Below the pieces are notes generated by a model. The model was not told the DNA's origin, made no database searches, and worked only from the letters and a program-made list of their open reading frames with translations. The position numbers and the translations under genes were made by a program. Shown here in pieces: positions 1 through 9,197 of a stretch of DNA of 64,000 nt (positions within the stretch are counted from its first letter, which is position 1; the number at the start of each line of letters is the position of its first letter). This DNA comes from Streptomyces profundus (GTDB lineage: Bacteria; Actinomycetota; Actinomycetes; Streptomycetales; Streptomycetaceae): assembly GCF_020740535.1 (NCBI RefSeq), contig NZ_CP082362.1, positions 3,346,501-3,410,500 of the forward strand. The letters are read 5' to 3'.

Positions 1-687
1 CTGGAGCTGACCGCCGGCCGGCGGATCGCCGTGGTGGGCGCCTCGGGCGCCGGCAAGACCACCCTGGCCCACTGCCTGCTGCGCTTTCTCGACCCCGCGA
101 CCGGCCGCTACACGGTGGGCGGCGTGGACGCGACCGAGCTGGCCGGGGACGCGGTGCGCCGCTGGGTGGGGCTGTGCGCGCAGGACGCGCATCTCTTCGA
201 CAGCACGCTGCGCGAGAACCTGCTGCTGGCCGCCCCGTCGGCCGACGAGGAGACGCTCCGCCTGGCCCTCGCCCGGGCCAGGCTGCTGGACTGGGTGAAC
301 ACCCTGCCGCTCGGCCTCGACACCCCGGTGGGCGAACGCGGCGCCCAGCTCTCCGGCGGGCAGCGCCAACGGCTGGCACTGGCCAGGGCGCTGCTGGCGG
401 ACTTCCCCGTGCTGATCCTGGACGAGCCGGCCGAGCATCTGGATCTGCCCACGGCCGACGCCCTCACCCGGGATCTGCTGGCGGCCACCGAGGACCGCGC
501 GGCCGTGCTGATCACCCACCGGCTGACGGGTCTTGAGGCCGTCGACGAGGTGCTGGTGCTGGACGCGGGACGGGTGGTGCAACGCGGCGACCACGCGGCA
601 CTGGCCGCCGTCGACGGCCCGTTCCGCACCCTGTTGGCACGCGAGGACCCGGCACGGGAGCGGCAGGGGGCGCCCACACCCGCCTGA
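1..687 (+). CDS. ABC exporter ATP-binding C-terminal part, CydC/CydCD type (5' truncated by window)
   Basis: This is the nucleotide-binding half of an ABC exporter; the frame is open from base 1, so the membrane domain lies outside the window. Visible motifs are Walker A (GASGAGKT), the signature LSGGQ, Walker B followed by the catalytic Glu (LILDEP) and the H-loop (ITHRL). An ATP-binding half directly upstream of a GAF sensor histidine kinase is the Streptomyces arrangement of CydCD, which exports thiols needed for cytochrome bd assembly. The CydCD assignment is inference from context; the ABC exporter assignment is firm. Confidence 0.8.
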   Translation: MELTAGRRIAVVGASGAGKTTLAHCLLRFLDPATGRYTVGGVDATELAGDAVRRWVGLCAQDAHLFDSTLRENLLLAAPSADEETLRLALARARLLDWVNTLPLGLDTPVGERGAQLSGGQRQRLALARALLADFPVLILDEPAEHLDLPTADALTRDLLAATEDRAAVLITHRLTGLEAVDEVLVLDAGRVVQRGDHAALAAVDGPFRTLLAREDPARERQGAPTPA

Positions 688-729
688 TCCCGACTTTCGC
701 CACCAGAAGGGACTAACTACGCTTTTCTC

Positions 730-2286
730 ATGCGGCAGACGGGCGCGGCGCGGCAGACGGCGGAACCGCTGAGGACCCTGGCGTCCCTCGGCGGGGACAT
801 CGAGCCGGACGCCGTGCCCGACCGGGCCGTCCGCGCCGCCGTGGAGCTGACCGGCGCCGGCCACGCCGCGCTGGCGGTGCTGAGCGACGACGGGGACCGG
901 ATCGACCGGCTGCTCACCGCGGGCCCGGCGCCGGGCCCCAGCCCCGAGCCGCTGCTGGGCGCCCTGCTGGCCGGCTCGGCCGCCAGGCCGCGGCTCGACG
1001 GGGTGCTGTGGGCACCGATCCGCGTCCATGGCGCGCGCTCGGGGGCGCTCTGGCTCTCCGACCCGCGCAGGGGCGCCTTCACCGAGGCCGACCGCGAGCT
1101 GGTCACCATTCTCGCCGCCCAGGCCGGTCTTGCGATCGGCCACGCCCGGCTGCACGAGGCGGTCCGCGCCCAGGCCCGTTGGTTGGACGGCAGTCTGGAG
1201 CTGTCCACCTCACTGCTCTCGGCCGATCCCGAGGACAACGCGCTGGCCGTGGTCGCCGAGCAGGCCAAACGGCTGGCCGAGGCCGCCATGGCCGCGGTGC
1301 TCGAACCGAACGAGGACGGCGGCCTGACGGTGGTCGCCGTCCGCGCCGACGATCCGAGCGGGCTGCTCGGCTCCACCGTGCCCGCCGACTCGGCCACCGT
1401 GCGGCAGGTGCTCACCGGCGAGCCCGTCTTCGACGACCGGCCCGCCGGGGCCCCCTCCCGCGCCCTCGGCCTGGCCGGACGCTACGGCCCGAGCATGCTG
1501 CTGCCGCTGACCAGCGACGACACCACCCTGGGCGCGCTCTCGCTGGCCCGCGCCCCCGACGCCCCGCCGTACTCGGTGCCGGAGCGGGCCAACGCCACCC
1601 AGTTCGCCCAACAGGCCGCACTGGCGTTGCTGTTGACCAGGGCCAGGCGCGACCGCGAACAGCTCGCCGTGCTGGAGGACCGGGACCGGATCGCCCGCGA
1701 TCTGCACGATCTGGTCATCCAGCGGCTGTTCGCCGTCGGCCTGATCATGACGGGCGCCCGGCGGCTGACCTCGTCCGAGGACGTCAGGGAGCGCGTCGAC
1801 CAGGCCACCGGCGAGCTGGACGCGACGGTCCAGGAGATCCGCACCGCGATCTTCGCCCTGCAACAGCACCCGGACGAGGCCCCCACCGGGCTGCGCACCC
1901 GGGTGCTGCGGGAGATCGGAGCGGCGGCCCAGCTGCTCGGCTTCCGGCCCGCCGTCTCGTTCAAGGGCCCCGTGGACTCGGTGGTCGGCGAGGGCGCCGC
2001 GCGCAATCTGCTGGCCGCGCTCCGCGAGGGCCTCTCCAACGCGGCGCGGCACGCGGGGGCCTCCCGGGTCGAGGTGCTGGTGGACGCCGGCACCCACCAG
2101 CCGGACGGCACGGACGCGGTGCGGCTCACCGTCGCCGACAACGGCACCGGCATCCCGTCCGGGCGGACCCGCCGCAGCGGGCTGCGCAACCTGGTCAAAA
2201 GAGCCGAGTCGCTGGGCGGAACGGCCGAGGTCGGCCCCGGCATCGGCGGCTCGGGCACCATGTTGACCTGGCAGACGCCACGTTGA
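730..2286 (+). CDS. GAF-domain sensor histidine kinase (HisKA_3 / NarL-type)
   Basis: This is a two-component sensor of 518 aa. Two GAF-like sensing regions fill about residues 20-310. They are followed by a HisKA_3 dimerisation segment with EDRDRIARDLHD, whose likely phospho-acceptor is His326, then a HATPase_c domain with the N-box near Asn437 and the G-box DNGTGIP. There are no membrane helices, so the sensor is cytosolic; GAF kinases of this type often sense redox state or gases. It starts 42 bp after the ABC gene and is probably co-transcribed with it. No response regulator gene is adjacent, so its partner is elsewhere. The start is supported only by a distant GAAGGGA. Confidence 0.9.
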   Translation: MRQTGAARQTAEPLRTLASLGGDIEPDAVPDRAVRAAVELTGAGHAALAVLSDDGDRIDRLLTAGPAPGPSPEPLLGALLAGSAARPRLDGVLWAPIRVHGARSGALWLSDPRRGAFTEADRELVTILAAQAGLAIGHARLHEAVRAQARWLDGSLELSTSLLSADPEDNALAVVAEQAKRLAEAAMAAVLEPNEDGGLTVVAVRADDPSGLLGSTVPADSATVRQVLTGEPVFDDRPAGAPSRALGLAGRYGPSMLLPLTSDDTTLGALSLARAPDAPPYSVPERANATQFAQQAALALLLTRARRDREQLAVLEDRDRIARDLHDLVIQRLFAVGLIMTGARRLTSSEDVRERVDQATGELDATVQEIRTAIFALQQHPDEAPTGLRTRVLREIGAAAQLLGFRPAVSFKGPVDSVVGEGAARNLLAALREGLSNAARHAGASRVEVLVDAGTHQPDGTDAVRLTVADNGTGIPSGRTRRSGLRNLVKRAESLGGTAEVGPGIGGSGTMLTWQTPR

Positions 2287-2304
2287 CCGGATAACGTCCC
2301 CGCC

Positions 2305-3054
2305 ATGGCGAATCGCACGGTGGTGGTCAGCGGTGGAGGCACCGGTATCGGCTTCGCGACGGCGTTGGCCTTCGCCCGGGACGGCGACATCCCGGTGCTG
2401 GTGGGCCGCAGAGCCGAGGTGCTGACGCACGCGGCGAAGGCCATCGAGGGCGCGGTGGCCTGCCCGGCCGATCTCACCGAGCCCGAGGGGGCGGCCAAGG
2501 TGGCCGCGCTGGTCGCCGAACGGTTCGGCACCGTCGATGTGCTGGCGCACTGCGCCGGGGGCAACGGCGGTCTTGAGCCGGCGGCGGCGAGTGACGACCC
2601 GTTGGCCCGCGCCCAGCACGACTGGACGGTGAACTTCCGCATCAACACGCTCACCGCCGTGCTGCTGACCGAGGCGCTCCGCGACCGGCTGGCCGCGCCG
2701 GGCGGCCGGGTGCTCTTCCTCAGCTCGATCGCCGCCTACCGGGGGTCGGGCTCCGGCTCCTACGCGGCCAGCAAGGCGGCGCTGCACCCCTACGCCTTCG
2801 ATCTGGCCCGCGCCCTTGGCCCACGCGGCGTCACGGTCAACGTGGTGGCGCCGGGGCTGATCGACGACACGGAGTTCTTCGGCGGCGCCATGACGCCCGA
2901 GCGACACCGGGCGCGGGTCGACGAGACGCTCAACGGCCGCGCCGGCACACCCGGTGATGTGGCGGAGACCATCCACTGGCTGGCCTCACATGCCGCCGGC
3001 CATGTCACCGCCCAGGTGGTCCAGGTCAACGGCGGTGCGGAACGCGGTCGTTGA
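2305..3054 (+). CDS. Short-chain dehydrogenase/reductase (classical SDR)
   Basis: This is a 249-aa NAD(P)-dependent oxidoreductase of normal length for classical SDRs. The cofactor loop is GGGTGIG near the N-terminus, the central motif is CAGG in place of the usual NAG, and the catalytic pair is Tyr153/Lys157 (YAASK), preceded by the Ser of FLSSI. The C-terminus ends VNGGAER. It begins 18 bp after the sensor kinase stop. Its last 29 bp overlap the 3' end of the opposing glycosyltransferase gene. The substrate cannot be told from sequence. Confidence 0.88.
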   Translation: MANRTVVVSGGGTGIGFATALAFARDGDIPVLVGRRAEVLTHAAKAIEGAVACPADLTEPEGAAKVAALVAERFGTVDVLAHCAGGNGGLEPAAASDDPLARAQHDWTVNFRINTLTAVLLTEALRDRLAAPGGRVLFLSSIAAYRGSGSGSYAASKAALHPYAFDLARALGPRGVTVNVVAPGLIDDTEFFGGAMTPERHRARVDETLNGRAGTPGDVAETIHWLASHAAGHVTAQVVQVNGGAERGR

Positions 3055-4219
3055 CCTCGGGCACCGCCGGCCCCTGGGCCCGCCGGGCGAGCACCTCGCG
3101 GTAGACCCGGGCGCAGGTCGCGGCGGTGTGGCGGATATCACCGACGGCCGCCATGTGGGCCCTGGCCCGCTCGCCGAGCGTGGCCCGCAGCTCCTGGCCG
3201 ACCAGCAGCGCCTCCAGGGAGCGGGCCAGCGCCACCGGATCGCCGGGCGGCACCAGGCAGTGCCGGTCCGCGCCGGCCGGCAGGCTCTCGCCGGCGCCGC
3301 CCACATCGCCGAGCACCACGGGACGCCCCACCGCCATGGCCTCCAGCGGCGCCATACCGATCCCGCCCCACCTGGCGGGCGCCGCCACCACATCGGCGGC
3401 GGCGAACCAGGGCAGGGTGTCCTCGGTCCTGCCGGTGAACAGCACATCCTGCCGTGCGGCCCGGCGCAGCGACGCCAGGGCGGGCCCGTCCCCCACCAGC
3501 GCCAGCCGTGCGCCGGGCACCCTGGCCACCACCCGTGGCCAGGCCCGCAGCAGCACGTCCTGGCCGTGCCGCTCGTCCAGCCGGCCCACGCACACCACCA
3601 GCGGCGCCCGCTGCGGCAGCCCGTGCACCGAGGCCAGCGCCGCCCGCGCCTGGCGCCGCGCCACCTGCCCCGCGGGCGGCAGCCTGGCGAGGTCGACCGC
3701 CGCGCGCAGCACGGTCGTCGGCACGTCGAGTCCGGCCAGGGCGGCGGCCCCGCGCTGGTCCTCGCCGACGCAGAGCACCTGGTCGGTCCAGGCCGTCGCC
3801 CGCCGCTCCCAGTGGCGGGCCAGCCGGGCCGACGGCCCGCGCGCCGCCTGGAACGACCAGAGGTGTGGCTGGAAGACGGTGGGCAGTCGGCCCCGCAGCG
3901 CCAGTCGGCCGGCCAACCCGGCCTTGTCGCCGTGGAGATGGACCACATCCGGGTCCGCCCTCCGGATGGCGCGGGTGGCGCAGAGCACCTCCCAGGGCAG
4001 GTTGCCGCCGGCGGCACGTTCGGCCAGCCAGAGCCGAACCCGGGCGCCGGCCCTGGCCGCCTCCCGTTCCAGCCGCCCGCCCGACGGGCAGAGCACGACC
4101 ACCCGTAGCCCGGCCTCGGTCTGCGCGCGCACCAGATCGGCCACGGCCGAGGCGATCGAACCGTCCACGGGCTGCACGAGATGCACCACCCTCAGCACGG
4201 TCGGGGCTGCACACTCCAT
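3026..4219 (-). CDS. GT4-family glycosyltransferase
   Basis: This is a 397-aa GT-B fold retaining glycosyltransferase. The N-terminal half has the glycosyltransferase_4 pattern (VVHLVQPVDG, DVVHLHGDKAG). The C-terminal half has VGRLDERHGQD, LALVGDGP and a donor-binding segment (PLEAMAVGRPVV), where the usual ExFG(L)xxxEAMA appears as GGIGMAPLEAMA. The ATG at 4217-4219 is preceded by GGAGGAAG on the minus strand, so longer upstream readings are rejected. A role in exopolysaccharide or cell-surface glycan is an inference. The gene converges on the SDR gene with a 29-bp overlap. Confidence 0.85.
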   Translation of the reverse strand: MECAAPTVLRVVHLVQPVDGSIASAVADLVRAQTEAGLRVVVLCPSGGRLEREAARAGARVRLWLAERAAGGNLPWEVLCATRAIRRADPDVVHLHGDKAGLAGRLALRGRLPTVFQPHLWSFQAARGPSARLARHWERRATAWTDQVLCVGEDQRGAAALAGLDVPTTVLRAAVDLARLPPAGQVARRQARAALASVHGLPQRAPLVVCVGRLDERHGQDVLLRAWPRVVARVPGARLALVGDGPALASLRRAARQDVLFTGRTEDTLPWFAAADVVAAPARWGGIGMAPLEAMAVGRPVVLGDVGGAGESLPAGADRHCLVPPGDPVALARSLEALLVGQELRATLGERARAHMAAVGDIRHTAATCARVYREVLARRAQGPAVPEVNDRVPHRR

Positions 4220-4440
4220 GACGCTTCCTCCACGCCCAGTTACCGGCAGGGCGGAGAGCACCCTCGCAGAAAGCTCAGGAGAAATCATGAGAACGCGCAG
4301 AAAACAAACACAAAAGGCCACTCTGCGATAACCAGACAAACAGGCGGAGCGGATACGGCACCCGGGACAGGGGGCGCGCGGCGGCCCGATCGCACGCCGG
4401 CGGACGCGCCGCGGCACCCGAGGACAGCGCCCAAAACGCG

Positions 4441-4464
4441 AAAAGCCCCAGATCAACTGGGGCC
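4441..4464 (-). terminator. Rho-independent terminator of tRNA-Leu
   Basis: On the minus strand a 7-bp GC-rich stem (GCCCCAG with CTGGGGC, loop of 5) is followed by TTTT. It lies 16 bp past the tRNA-Leu CCA end, which is the expected place for its terminator. Confidence 0.75.
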
Positions 4465-4479
4465 TTCCTGATGTACCTC

Positions 4480-4566
4480 TGGTGCGCGAGGGGGGAGTTG
4501 AACCCCCACGCCCTTTCGGGCACTGGAACCTGAATCCAGCGCGTCTGCCTATTCCGCCACCCGCGC
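4480..4566 (-). tRNA. tRNA-Leu (anticodon CAG), CCA encoded
   Basis: An 87-nt class II tRNA is read on the minus strand. The acceptor stem GCGCGGG pairs with CTCGCGC, with one G-T pair. The anticodon loop is TTCAGGT. There is a long variable arm (TGCCCGAAAGGGCGT), a T-loop GTTCAACTC and an encoded CCA. The long variable arm and CAG anticodon make it tRNA-Leu. Confidence 0.95.
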
Positions 4567-4795
4567 GAGCACCTTGCACTGCGTTGTACTGCCTAGAACT
4601 CTGTCTAGAACTCTGTCCACCGCACTCCGCGAATCCACCGGCCGGAGCGCCGCTGACGTCAAAAAGGCTAACACGCCCAACGGGGTGCCCTCACCCGCCT
4701 TCCGGCCCCCGGCCACCGCCGCGGTGACCCCCGGCCGGCCGACCGCTCACGGGTCCTTCCGCATTCCCTCCAGACATGCGCGACACTGTTGCAAG

Positions 4796-4848
4796 CTCCC
4801 CCCTACGATCCGGGGGGAGTCCGGTGGCCAGGTGGGAACCACCTGGCC
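4796..4848. promoter_or_regulatory. Two tandem hairpins in the fhaA leader
   Basis: An 8-bp stem (CTCCCCCC with GGGGGGAG) is followed by a perfect 10-bp stem at 4826-4848 (GGCCAGGTGG, loop GAA, CCACCTGGCC), about 75 bp before fhaA. The stretch 4567-4922 has no gene. These hairpins and presumably the operon promoter are all I see in it. They could be a terminator pair insulating the operon or an attenuating leader. Confidence 0.5.
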
Positions 4849-4922
4849 GTCTCGCGCGTGGATACGATCAGTAAGCCCTACCACTTCAGCCGCGTGTCGG
4901 GACAACGGAGAAGGAGGTGCAC

Positions 4923-5780
4923 ATGGGAGTACTGAAGCGCTTTGAGCAGCGGCTTGAAGGGCTCGTCAACGGCACCTTCGCCAAGGTCTTCAAGTCCGAG
5001 GTGCAGCCGGTGGAGATCGCCGGCGCGCTCCAGCGTGAGTGTGACAACAACGCCACCATCTGGAACCGCGAACGCACCGTCGTCCCCAACGACTTCATCG
5101 TCGAGCTGAGCTCGGGCGACTACCAGCGGCTGAGCCCGTACGCCGGCCAGCTCGGCGACGAACTGGCCAGCATGGTCAAGGAGTACGCCAAGCAGCAGCG
5201 GTACACGTTCATGGGCGAGATCCGGGTGAACCTGGAGCAGGTGGAGTCGCTGGACACGGGCCTCTACCGGGTGCGCAGCCGCACTCTCGCCGCCTCGGCC
5301 TCCGGCCATGGCGCCGGGGCGCCCACCACCGCACCCGCCTCGCCGCCGCACGGCGGAGCGGGGCAGCAGCCGTTCCCCGGCACCCCCGGGTACCCGCCGC
5401 CCCAGCCGCCGCACAGCCCGCCGTCCCGGCCGCCGGCCGCTCCCCCCGGCTCCCCCCCACGCCCGTCGGCGGCGCCCTTCAGCCAGCCGGCGCCCAGCCG
5501 GGTCCGCCGCTGGGTCGAGATCAACGGCGCCCGGCACCAGATCTCCCGGGGCTCGCTGGTCCTCGGCCGCAGCACCGAGGCCGATGTGCGCATCGACGAC
5601 CCCGGTGTCTCCCGCCGGCACTGCGAGATCCAGGCCACCCAGCCCCCCACGGTGCGCGATCTGGGGTCCACCAACGGCATCGTGGTGGACGGGCAGCACA
5701 CCAAACGCGCTACGCTCCGCGACGGCTCACGGATCGTCGTGGGCAGCACCACAGTCATCTACCGGCAAGCCGAAGGGTAA
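4923..5780 (+). CDS. fhaA: FhaA-like protein (DUF3662 + FHA domain)
   Basis: This 285-aa cytosolic adaptor has an N-terminal DUF3662 domain (VLKRFEQRLEGLVNGTF), a Pro-rich linker at about residues 115-190 and a C-terminal FHA domain with the phosphothreonine-binding pattern RGSLVLGRS, SRRHCEI and LGSTNG. FHA domains read phosphothreonine; in mycobacteria FhaA is a PknB substrate that regulates peptidoglycan synthesis. ATG 4923 is chosen over GTG 4917 because AAGGAGG ends at 4917, where it can only serve the ATG. It is the first gene of the operon running to pknB. Confidence 0.93.
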   Translation: MGVLKRFEQRLEGLVNGTFAKVFKSEVQPVEIAGALQRECDNNATIWNRERTVVPNDFIVELSSGDYQRLSPYAGQLGDELASMVKEYAKQQRYTFMGEIRVNLEQVESLDTGLYRVRSRTLAASASGHGAGAPTTAPASPPHGGAGQQPFPGTPGYPPPQPPHSPPSRPPAAPPGSPPRPSAAPFSQPAPSRVRRWVEINGARHQISRGSLVLGRSTEADVRIDDPGVSRRHCEIQATQPPTVRDLGSTNGIVVDGQHTKRATLRDGSRIVVGSTTVIYRQAEG

Positions 5781-5790
5781 GCGGGGGGCA

Positions 5791-6297
5791 ATGTCAGAGC
5801 TGACCCTGACGGTCATGAGGTTGGGTTTCCTGGCCGTCCTGTGGCTGTTTGTCATCGTGGCGGTCCAGGTGATCCGCAGCGATCTGTTCGGCACCCGGGT
5901 CACCCAGCGCGCCGCGGTCCGCCGCCCCGACCAGGCCGGCGGGCAGCGGCGGCAGCAGCAGCCCCCGCCGAAGGCGGCCGGCAAGGGCCGGCAGCGGCGG
6001 GGCGCCCCCACCAAACTCGTCATCACCGAAGGTTCCCTCGCCGGAACCACTGTCGCCCTCCAGGGGCAGACCATTACGCTCGGCCGGGCACACGACTCGA
6101 CCATCGTGCTCGACGACGACTACGCCTCCGGCCGGCACGCCCGGATCTACCCGGACCAGAACGGCCAGTGGATCGTCGAGGACCTCGGTTCGACGAACGG
6201 GACCTACCTCGACCGAGGCCGACTGACCACCCCGGTCCCCATTCCGCCCGGCGCGCCGATCCGCATCGGCAAGACGGTCATCGAGCTTCGGAAGTAG
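5791..6297 (+). CDS. fhaB: FhaB/FipA-like membrane-anchored FHA protein
   Basis: This 168-aa protein has an N-terminal membrane helix (LTVMRLGFLAVLWLFVIVAV), a basic Gln/Pro-rich linker and a C-terminal FHA domain (ITLGRAHDSTIVLDDDYASG, RHARIY, DLGSTNGTYLD). It starts 10 bp after fhaA with GGGGGG ahead of the ATG. The family (FhaB/FipA) links the Ser/Thr kinase pathway to the division and elongation machinery. Confidence 0.93.
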   Translation: MSELTLTVMRLGFLAVLWLFVIVAVQVIRSDLFGTRVTQRAAVRRPDQAGGQRRQQQPPPKAAGKGRQRRGAPTKLVITEGSLAGTTVALQGQTITLGRAHDSTIVLDDDYASGRHARIYPDQNGQWIVEDLGSTNGTYLDRGRLTTPVPIPPGAPIRIGKTVIELRK

Positions 6298-6337
6298 GTC
6301 CGACCACAATGACGACCGGAGGGTGGGCGAGGCGCGC

Positions 6338-7774
6338 ATGAGTTTGTCACTGAGATTCGCCGCCGGCTCCCATGTCGGGATGATCCGGGGGCACAACGAG
6401 GACTCGGGCTACGCCGGGCCCCGCCTGCTGGCCATCGCCGACGGCATGGGCGGTCAGGCGGCGGGCGAGGTCGCCAGCTCCGAGGTCATCTCCACGCTTG
6501 TGCCGCTGGACGACGACATCCCCGGTTCCGACCTGCTGACCTCGTTGGACGCCTCCGTGCAGCGCGCCAACGAACAACTGCGCGGCATGGTGGCCGACGA
6601 CGCCAGGCTGGACGGGATGGGCACCACGCTCACCGCCCTGCTGTGGACGGGCCAGCGGCTTGGCGTGGTGCACGTGGGCGACTCCCGCGCCTATCTGCTG
6701 CGCGACGGCCAGCTGACCCAGATCACCCAGGACCACACCTGGGTGCAGCGGCTGGTGGACGAGGGCCGGATCACCGAGGAGGAGGCCACCACCCACCCGC
6801 AACGCTCCCTGCTGATGCGCGCGTTGGGCAGCGCGGACCGGGTCGAGGCCGATCTCTCCATCCGCGAGGTCCGCCCGGGCGACCGCTACCTGCTCTGCTC
6901 GGACGGGCTCTCCGGGGTGGTCAGCGCCGAGACGCTGCGGGACACGCTCAACACCCAGTCGGCGCCGCAGGACACGGTGAGCGAGCTGATCGAGCTGGCG
7001 CTGCGCGGCGGCGGCCCGGACAACATCACCTGCATCATCGCCGACGTGGTGGATGTCGACACCCAGGAGAGCGACACACTCGCCAGGCAGCTCTACGACG
7101 CCCCCCAGATCGTGGGCGCGGTGGCCGAGACACAGGCGCAGCGCTCCGCCGGCGATCCGAGGACGCCGGCGGCCAGGGCCGCCGAGCTGGGCCGCCCCGC
7201 CGCCCCGCCGCAGGCGCCGGGCGCCCAAGGCCCGGCGACGGGCGTCTTCGGCTCGTTCACCGACGACGAGTACGTGCGGCAGTCGCCGCGCCGCCGCCCG
7301 CTGCGCAACTGGCTGCTGGCGGGGCTGGCGCTCGCCGTGGTGGGCGGTGGCCTCTACACCGGCTACCGCTGGACCCAGACGCAGTACTACGTGGGGGTCA
7401 ACGGGGACCACCTCGCGCTCTACCAGGGCCTGAACCAGAGCCTCGGCCCGCTCGACCTGAGCAGCGTCAAGGAGGACCACCCGGAGATCAAGCTGGAGCA
7501 TCTGCCGCCGACCTACCAGCGCAGCCTGGAGGAGAACGTCATCTCCGCCAAGGGTCTCGACGACGCCAGGCAACAGCTGACCGCGCTCGGCGAGCAGGCC
7601 GCGGTCTGCGAGTCCATCGCGGAGCAGCGCGAGTCCGACGAGGGCACCGAGGAGCCCGAGGGCGGCGAGCAGGCCGAGGAGAACGGCAAGGAGCCCGAGC
7701 AGCCCGGGGGCGGCCAGCAGGGCCCGTCACTGTCCGAGGAACAACAGGAACTGGCCAAGCAGTGCGGGACATAG
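6338..7774 (+). CDS. pstP: PP2C-type Ser/Thr protein phosphatase (PstP)
   Basis: This 478-aa membrane phosphatase should reverse PknB-type phosphorylation. The metal-binding motifs RGHNEDSG, DGMGG and GGPDNIT are present, and VHVGDSRAYLL and LCSDGLSGVV mark the PPM fold (about residues 5-240). A membrane helix follows at about residues 323-342, then an extracytoplasmic tail ending in an acidic, Glu/Gly-rich low-complexity stretch. ATG 6338 is preferred over in-frame GTG 6323 because the GGAGG-like site is better spaced. It lies between fhaB and rodA as in other actinobacteria. Confidence 0.94.
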   Translation: MSLSLRFAAGSHVGMIRGHNEDSGYAGPRLLAIADGMGGQAAGEVASSEVISTLVPLDDDIPGSDLLTSLDASVQRANEQLRGMVADDARLDGMGTTLTALLWTGQRLGVVHVGDSRAYLLRDGQLTQITQDHTWVQRLVDEGRITEEEATTHPQRSLLMRALGSADRVEADLSIREVRPGDRYLLCSDGLSGVVSAETLRDTLNTQSAPQDTVSELIELALRGGGPDNITCIIADVVDVDTQESDTLARQLYDAPQIVGAVAETQAQRSAGDPRTPAARAAELGRPAAPPQAPGAQGPATGVFGSFTDDEYVRQSPRRRPLRNWLLAGLALAVVGGGLYTGYRWTQTQYYVGVNGDHLALYQGLNQSLGPLDLSSVKEDHPEIKLEHLPPTYQRSLEENVISAKGLDDARQQLTALGEQAAVCESIAEQRESDEGTEEPEGGEQAEENGKEPEQPGGGQQGPSLSEEQQELAKQCGT

Positions 7775-7796
7775 CGGGACCGAGAGACCTGAAGGC

Positions 7797-9197
7797 ATGA
7801 GCAGTAGCAGCAACAACACCACCGTCTCCACCGGCGGTCTGCCGAGTCGCCGGAACACCGAGCTGTTGATGCTCGTCTTCGCGGTGGTGATCCCGGTCTT
7901 CGCCTACGCCAACGTGGGCCTGGCCAAGGAGGAGTCGCTGCCCGCCGGAATGCTCGGCTACGGGCTCGGCCTCGGTCTGCTGGCCGGCATCGCGCATCTG
8001 GTGGTGCGCCGCTGGGCGCCCTACGCGGACCCGCTGATGCTGCCGATCGCGACCCTGTTGAACGGCCTGGGCCTGGTGCTGATCTGGCGTCTCGACCAGG
8101 AGCCCAAGATCACCACCCCGTCGCTCGGCGGCGCGTTGGCGCCAGGGCAGCTGATGTGGTCCACGACGGGCATCGCGCTCTTCATCGGCGTGCTGGTCTT
8201 CCTCAAGGACCACCGGCTGCTCCAGCGCTACACCTATATCTCCATGGTGGTGGCGCTGCTGCTGCTGGTCTCGCCGATCTTCGTCGGCCAGGAGGTCAAC
8301 GGCGCCAGGATCTGGGTGCAGATCCCCGGCGTCGGCAGCCTCCAGCCGGGCGAGTTCGCCAAGATCATCATCGCCGTGTTCTTCGCCGGCTACCTGATGG
8401 TCAAACGGGACGCGCTGGCGCTGGCCAGCCGCCGGGTGATGGGCATCTATCTGCCGCGCGGCCGGGACCTGGGGCCGATCCTGGTGATCTGGGCGATCAG
8501 CCTGATGATCCTGATCTTCGAGACCGACCTCGGTACCTCGCTGCTCTTCTTCGGGATCTTCGTGGTCATGCTCTATGTGGCGACGGAGCGGACGAGTTGG
8601 ATCATCTTCGGTCTGCTGCTGTCGGCCAGCGGCGCGGTCTTCGTCGCCAGCGTCAACAGCCACGTCGGTGAGCGGGTGAACAACTGGCTCAACCCGCTGG
8701 ACCGCGTCAACGACGGGGTCACGGAGACCGCCCAGGCGATGTTCTCGTTCGGCTCGGGCGGCCTCTTCGGCTCGGGGCTCGGCCAGGGCTACTCCCGGCT
8801 GATCGGCGGCATCGCGGCCAAGAGCGACTACATCCTCGCCACGGTGGGCGAGGAGCTCGGCCTGGCGGGGCTGATGGCCATCATCATGCTCTACGCCCTG
8901 CTGATCGAGCGCGGGATGCGGACCGCGCTGGCCGCCAGGGACCCGTTCGGCAAGCTGCTGGCCATCGGCCTCGCCGGGGTCTTCGCGATCCAGGTGTTCG
9001 TGGTCGCCGGCGGCGTCACCGGGCTGATCCCGCTGACCGGCATGACGATGCCCTTCCTGGCCCAGGGCGGCTCGTCCGTCATCGCCAACTGGGCGCTTAT
9101 CGCCCTCCTACTGCGCATCAGCGACACTGCCAGACGGCCGGCTCCCGCCCCCGCCCCCTCCCTCGACGCCGAACAGACGCAGGTGGTCCGTCCATGA
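7797..9197 (+). CDS. rodA: FtsW/RodA/SpoVE-family peptidoglycan polymerase (RodA)
   Basis: This 466-aa polytopic SEDS glycosyltransferase polymerises lipid II. About 12 hydrophobic segments are visible, with family motifs NGARIWV, PGEFAKI, ETDLGTSLLFFG and the C-terminal GGSSVIANW. The position directly before pbpA, with an ATGA overlap, pairs it with a class B penicillin-binding protein, which is the normal SEDS-bPBP arrangement. Confidence 0.94.
   Translation: MSSSSNNTTVSTGGLPSRRNTELLMLVFAVVIPVFAYANVGLAKEESLPAGMLGYGLGLGLLAGIAHLVVRRWAPYADPLMLPIATLLNGLGLVLIWRLDQEPKITTPSLGGALAPGQLMWSTTGIALFIGVLVFLKDHRLLQRYTYISMVVALLLLVSPIFVGQEVNGARIWVQIPGVGSLQPGEFAKIIIAVFFAGYLMVKRDALALASRRVMGIYLPRGRDLGPILVIWAISLMILIFETDLGTSLLFFGIFVVMLYVATERTSWIIFGLLLSASGAVFVASVNSHVGERVNNWLNPLDRVNDGVTETAQAMFSFGSGGLFGSGLGQGYSRLIGGIAAKSDYILATVGEELGLAGLMAIIMLYALLIERGMRTALAARDPFGKLLAIGLAGVFAIQVFVVAGGVTGLIPLTGMTMPFLAQGGSSVIANWALIALLLRISDTARRPAPAPAPSLDAEQTQVVRP

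Noticed and set aside
1210..2976. 588-codon open frame on the minus strand opposite the sensor kinase and SDR genes
   Set aside because: Composition is typical of a shadow frame (Arg/Gly/Ala-rich), and both opposing plus-strand genes have conserved motifs.
4480..4566. tRNA-Leu as another integration site
   Set aside because: No duplicated tRNA fragment or integrase gene is found beside it in the window.
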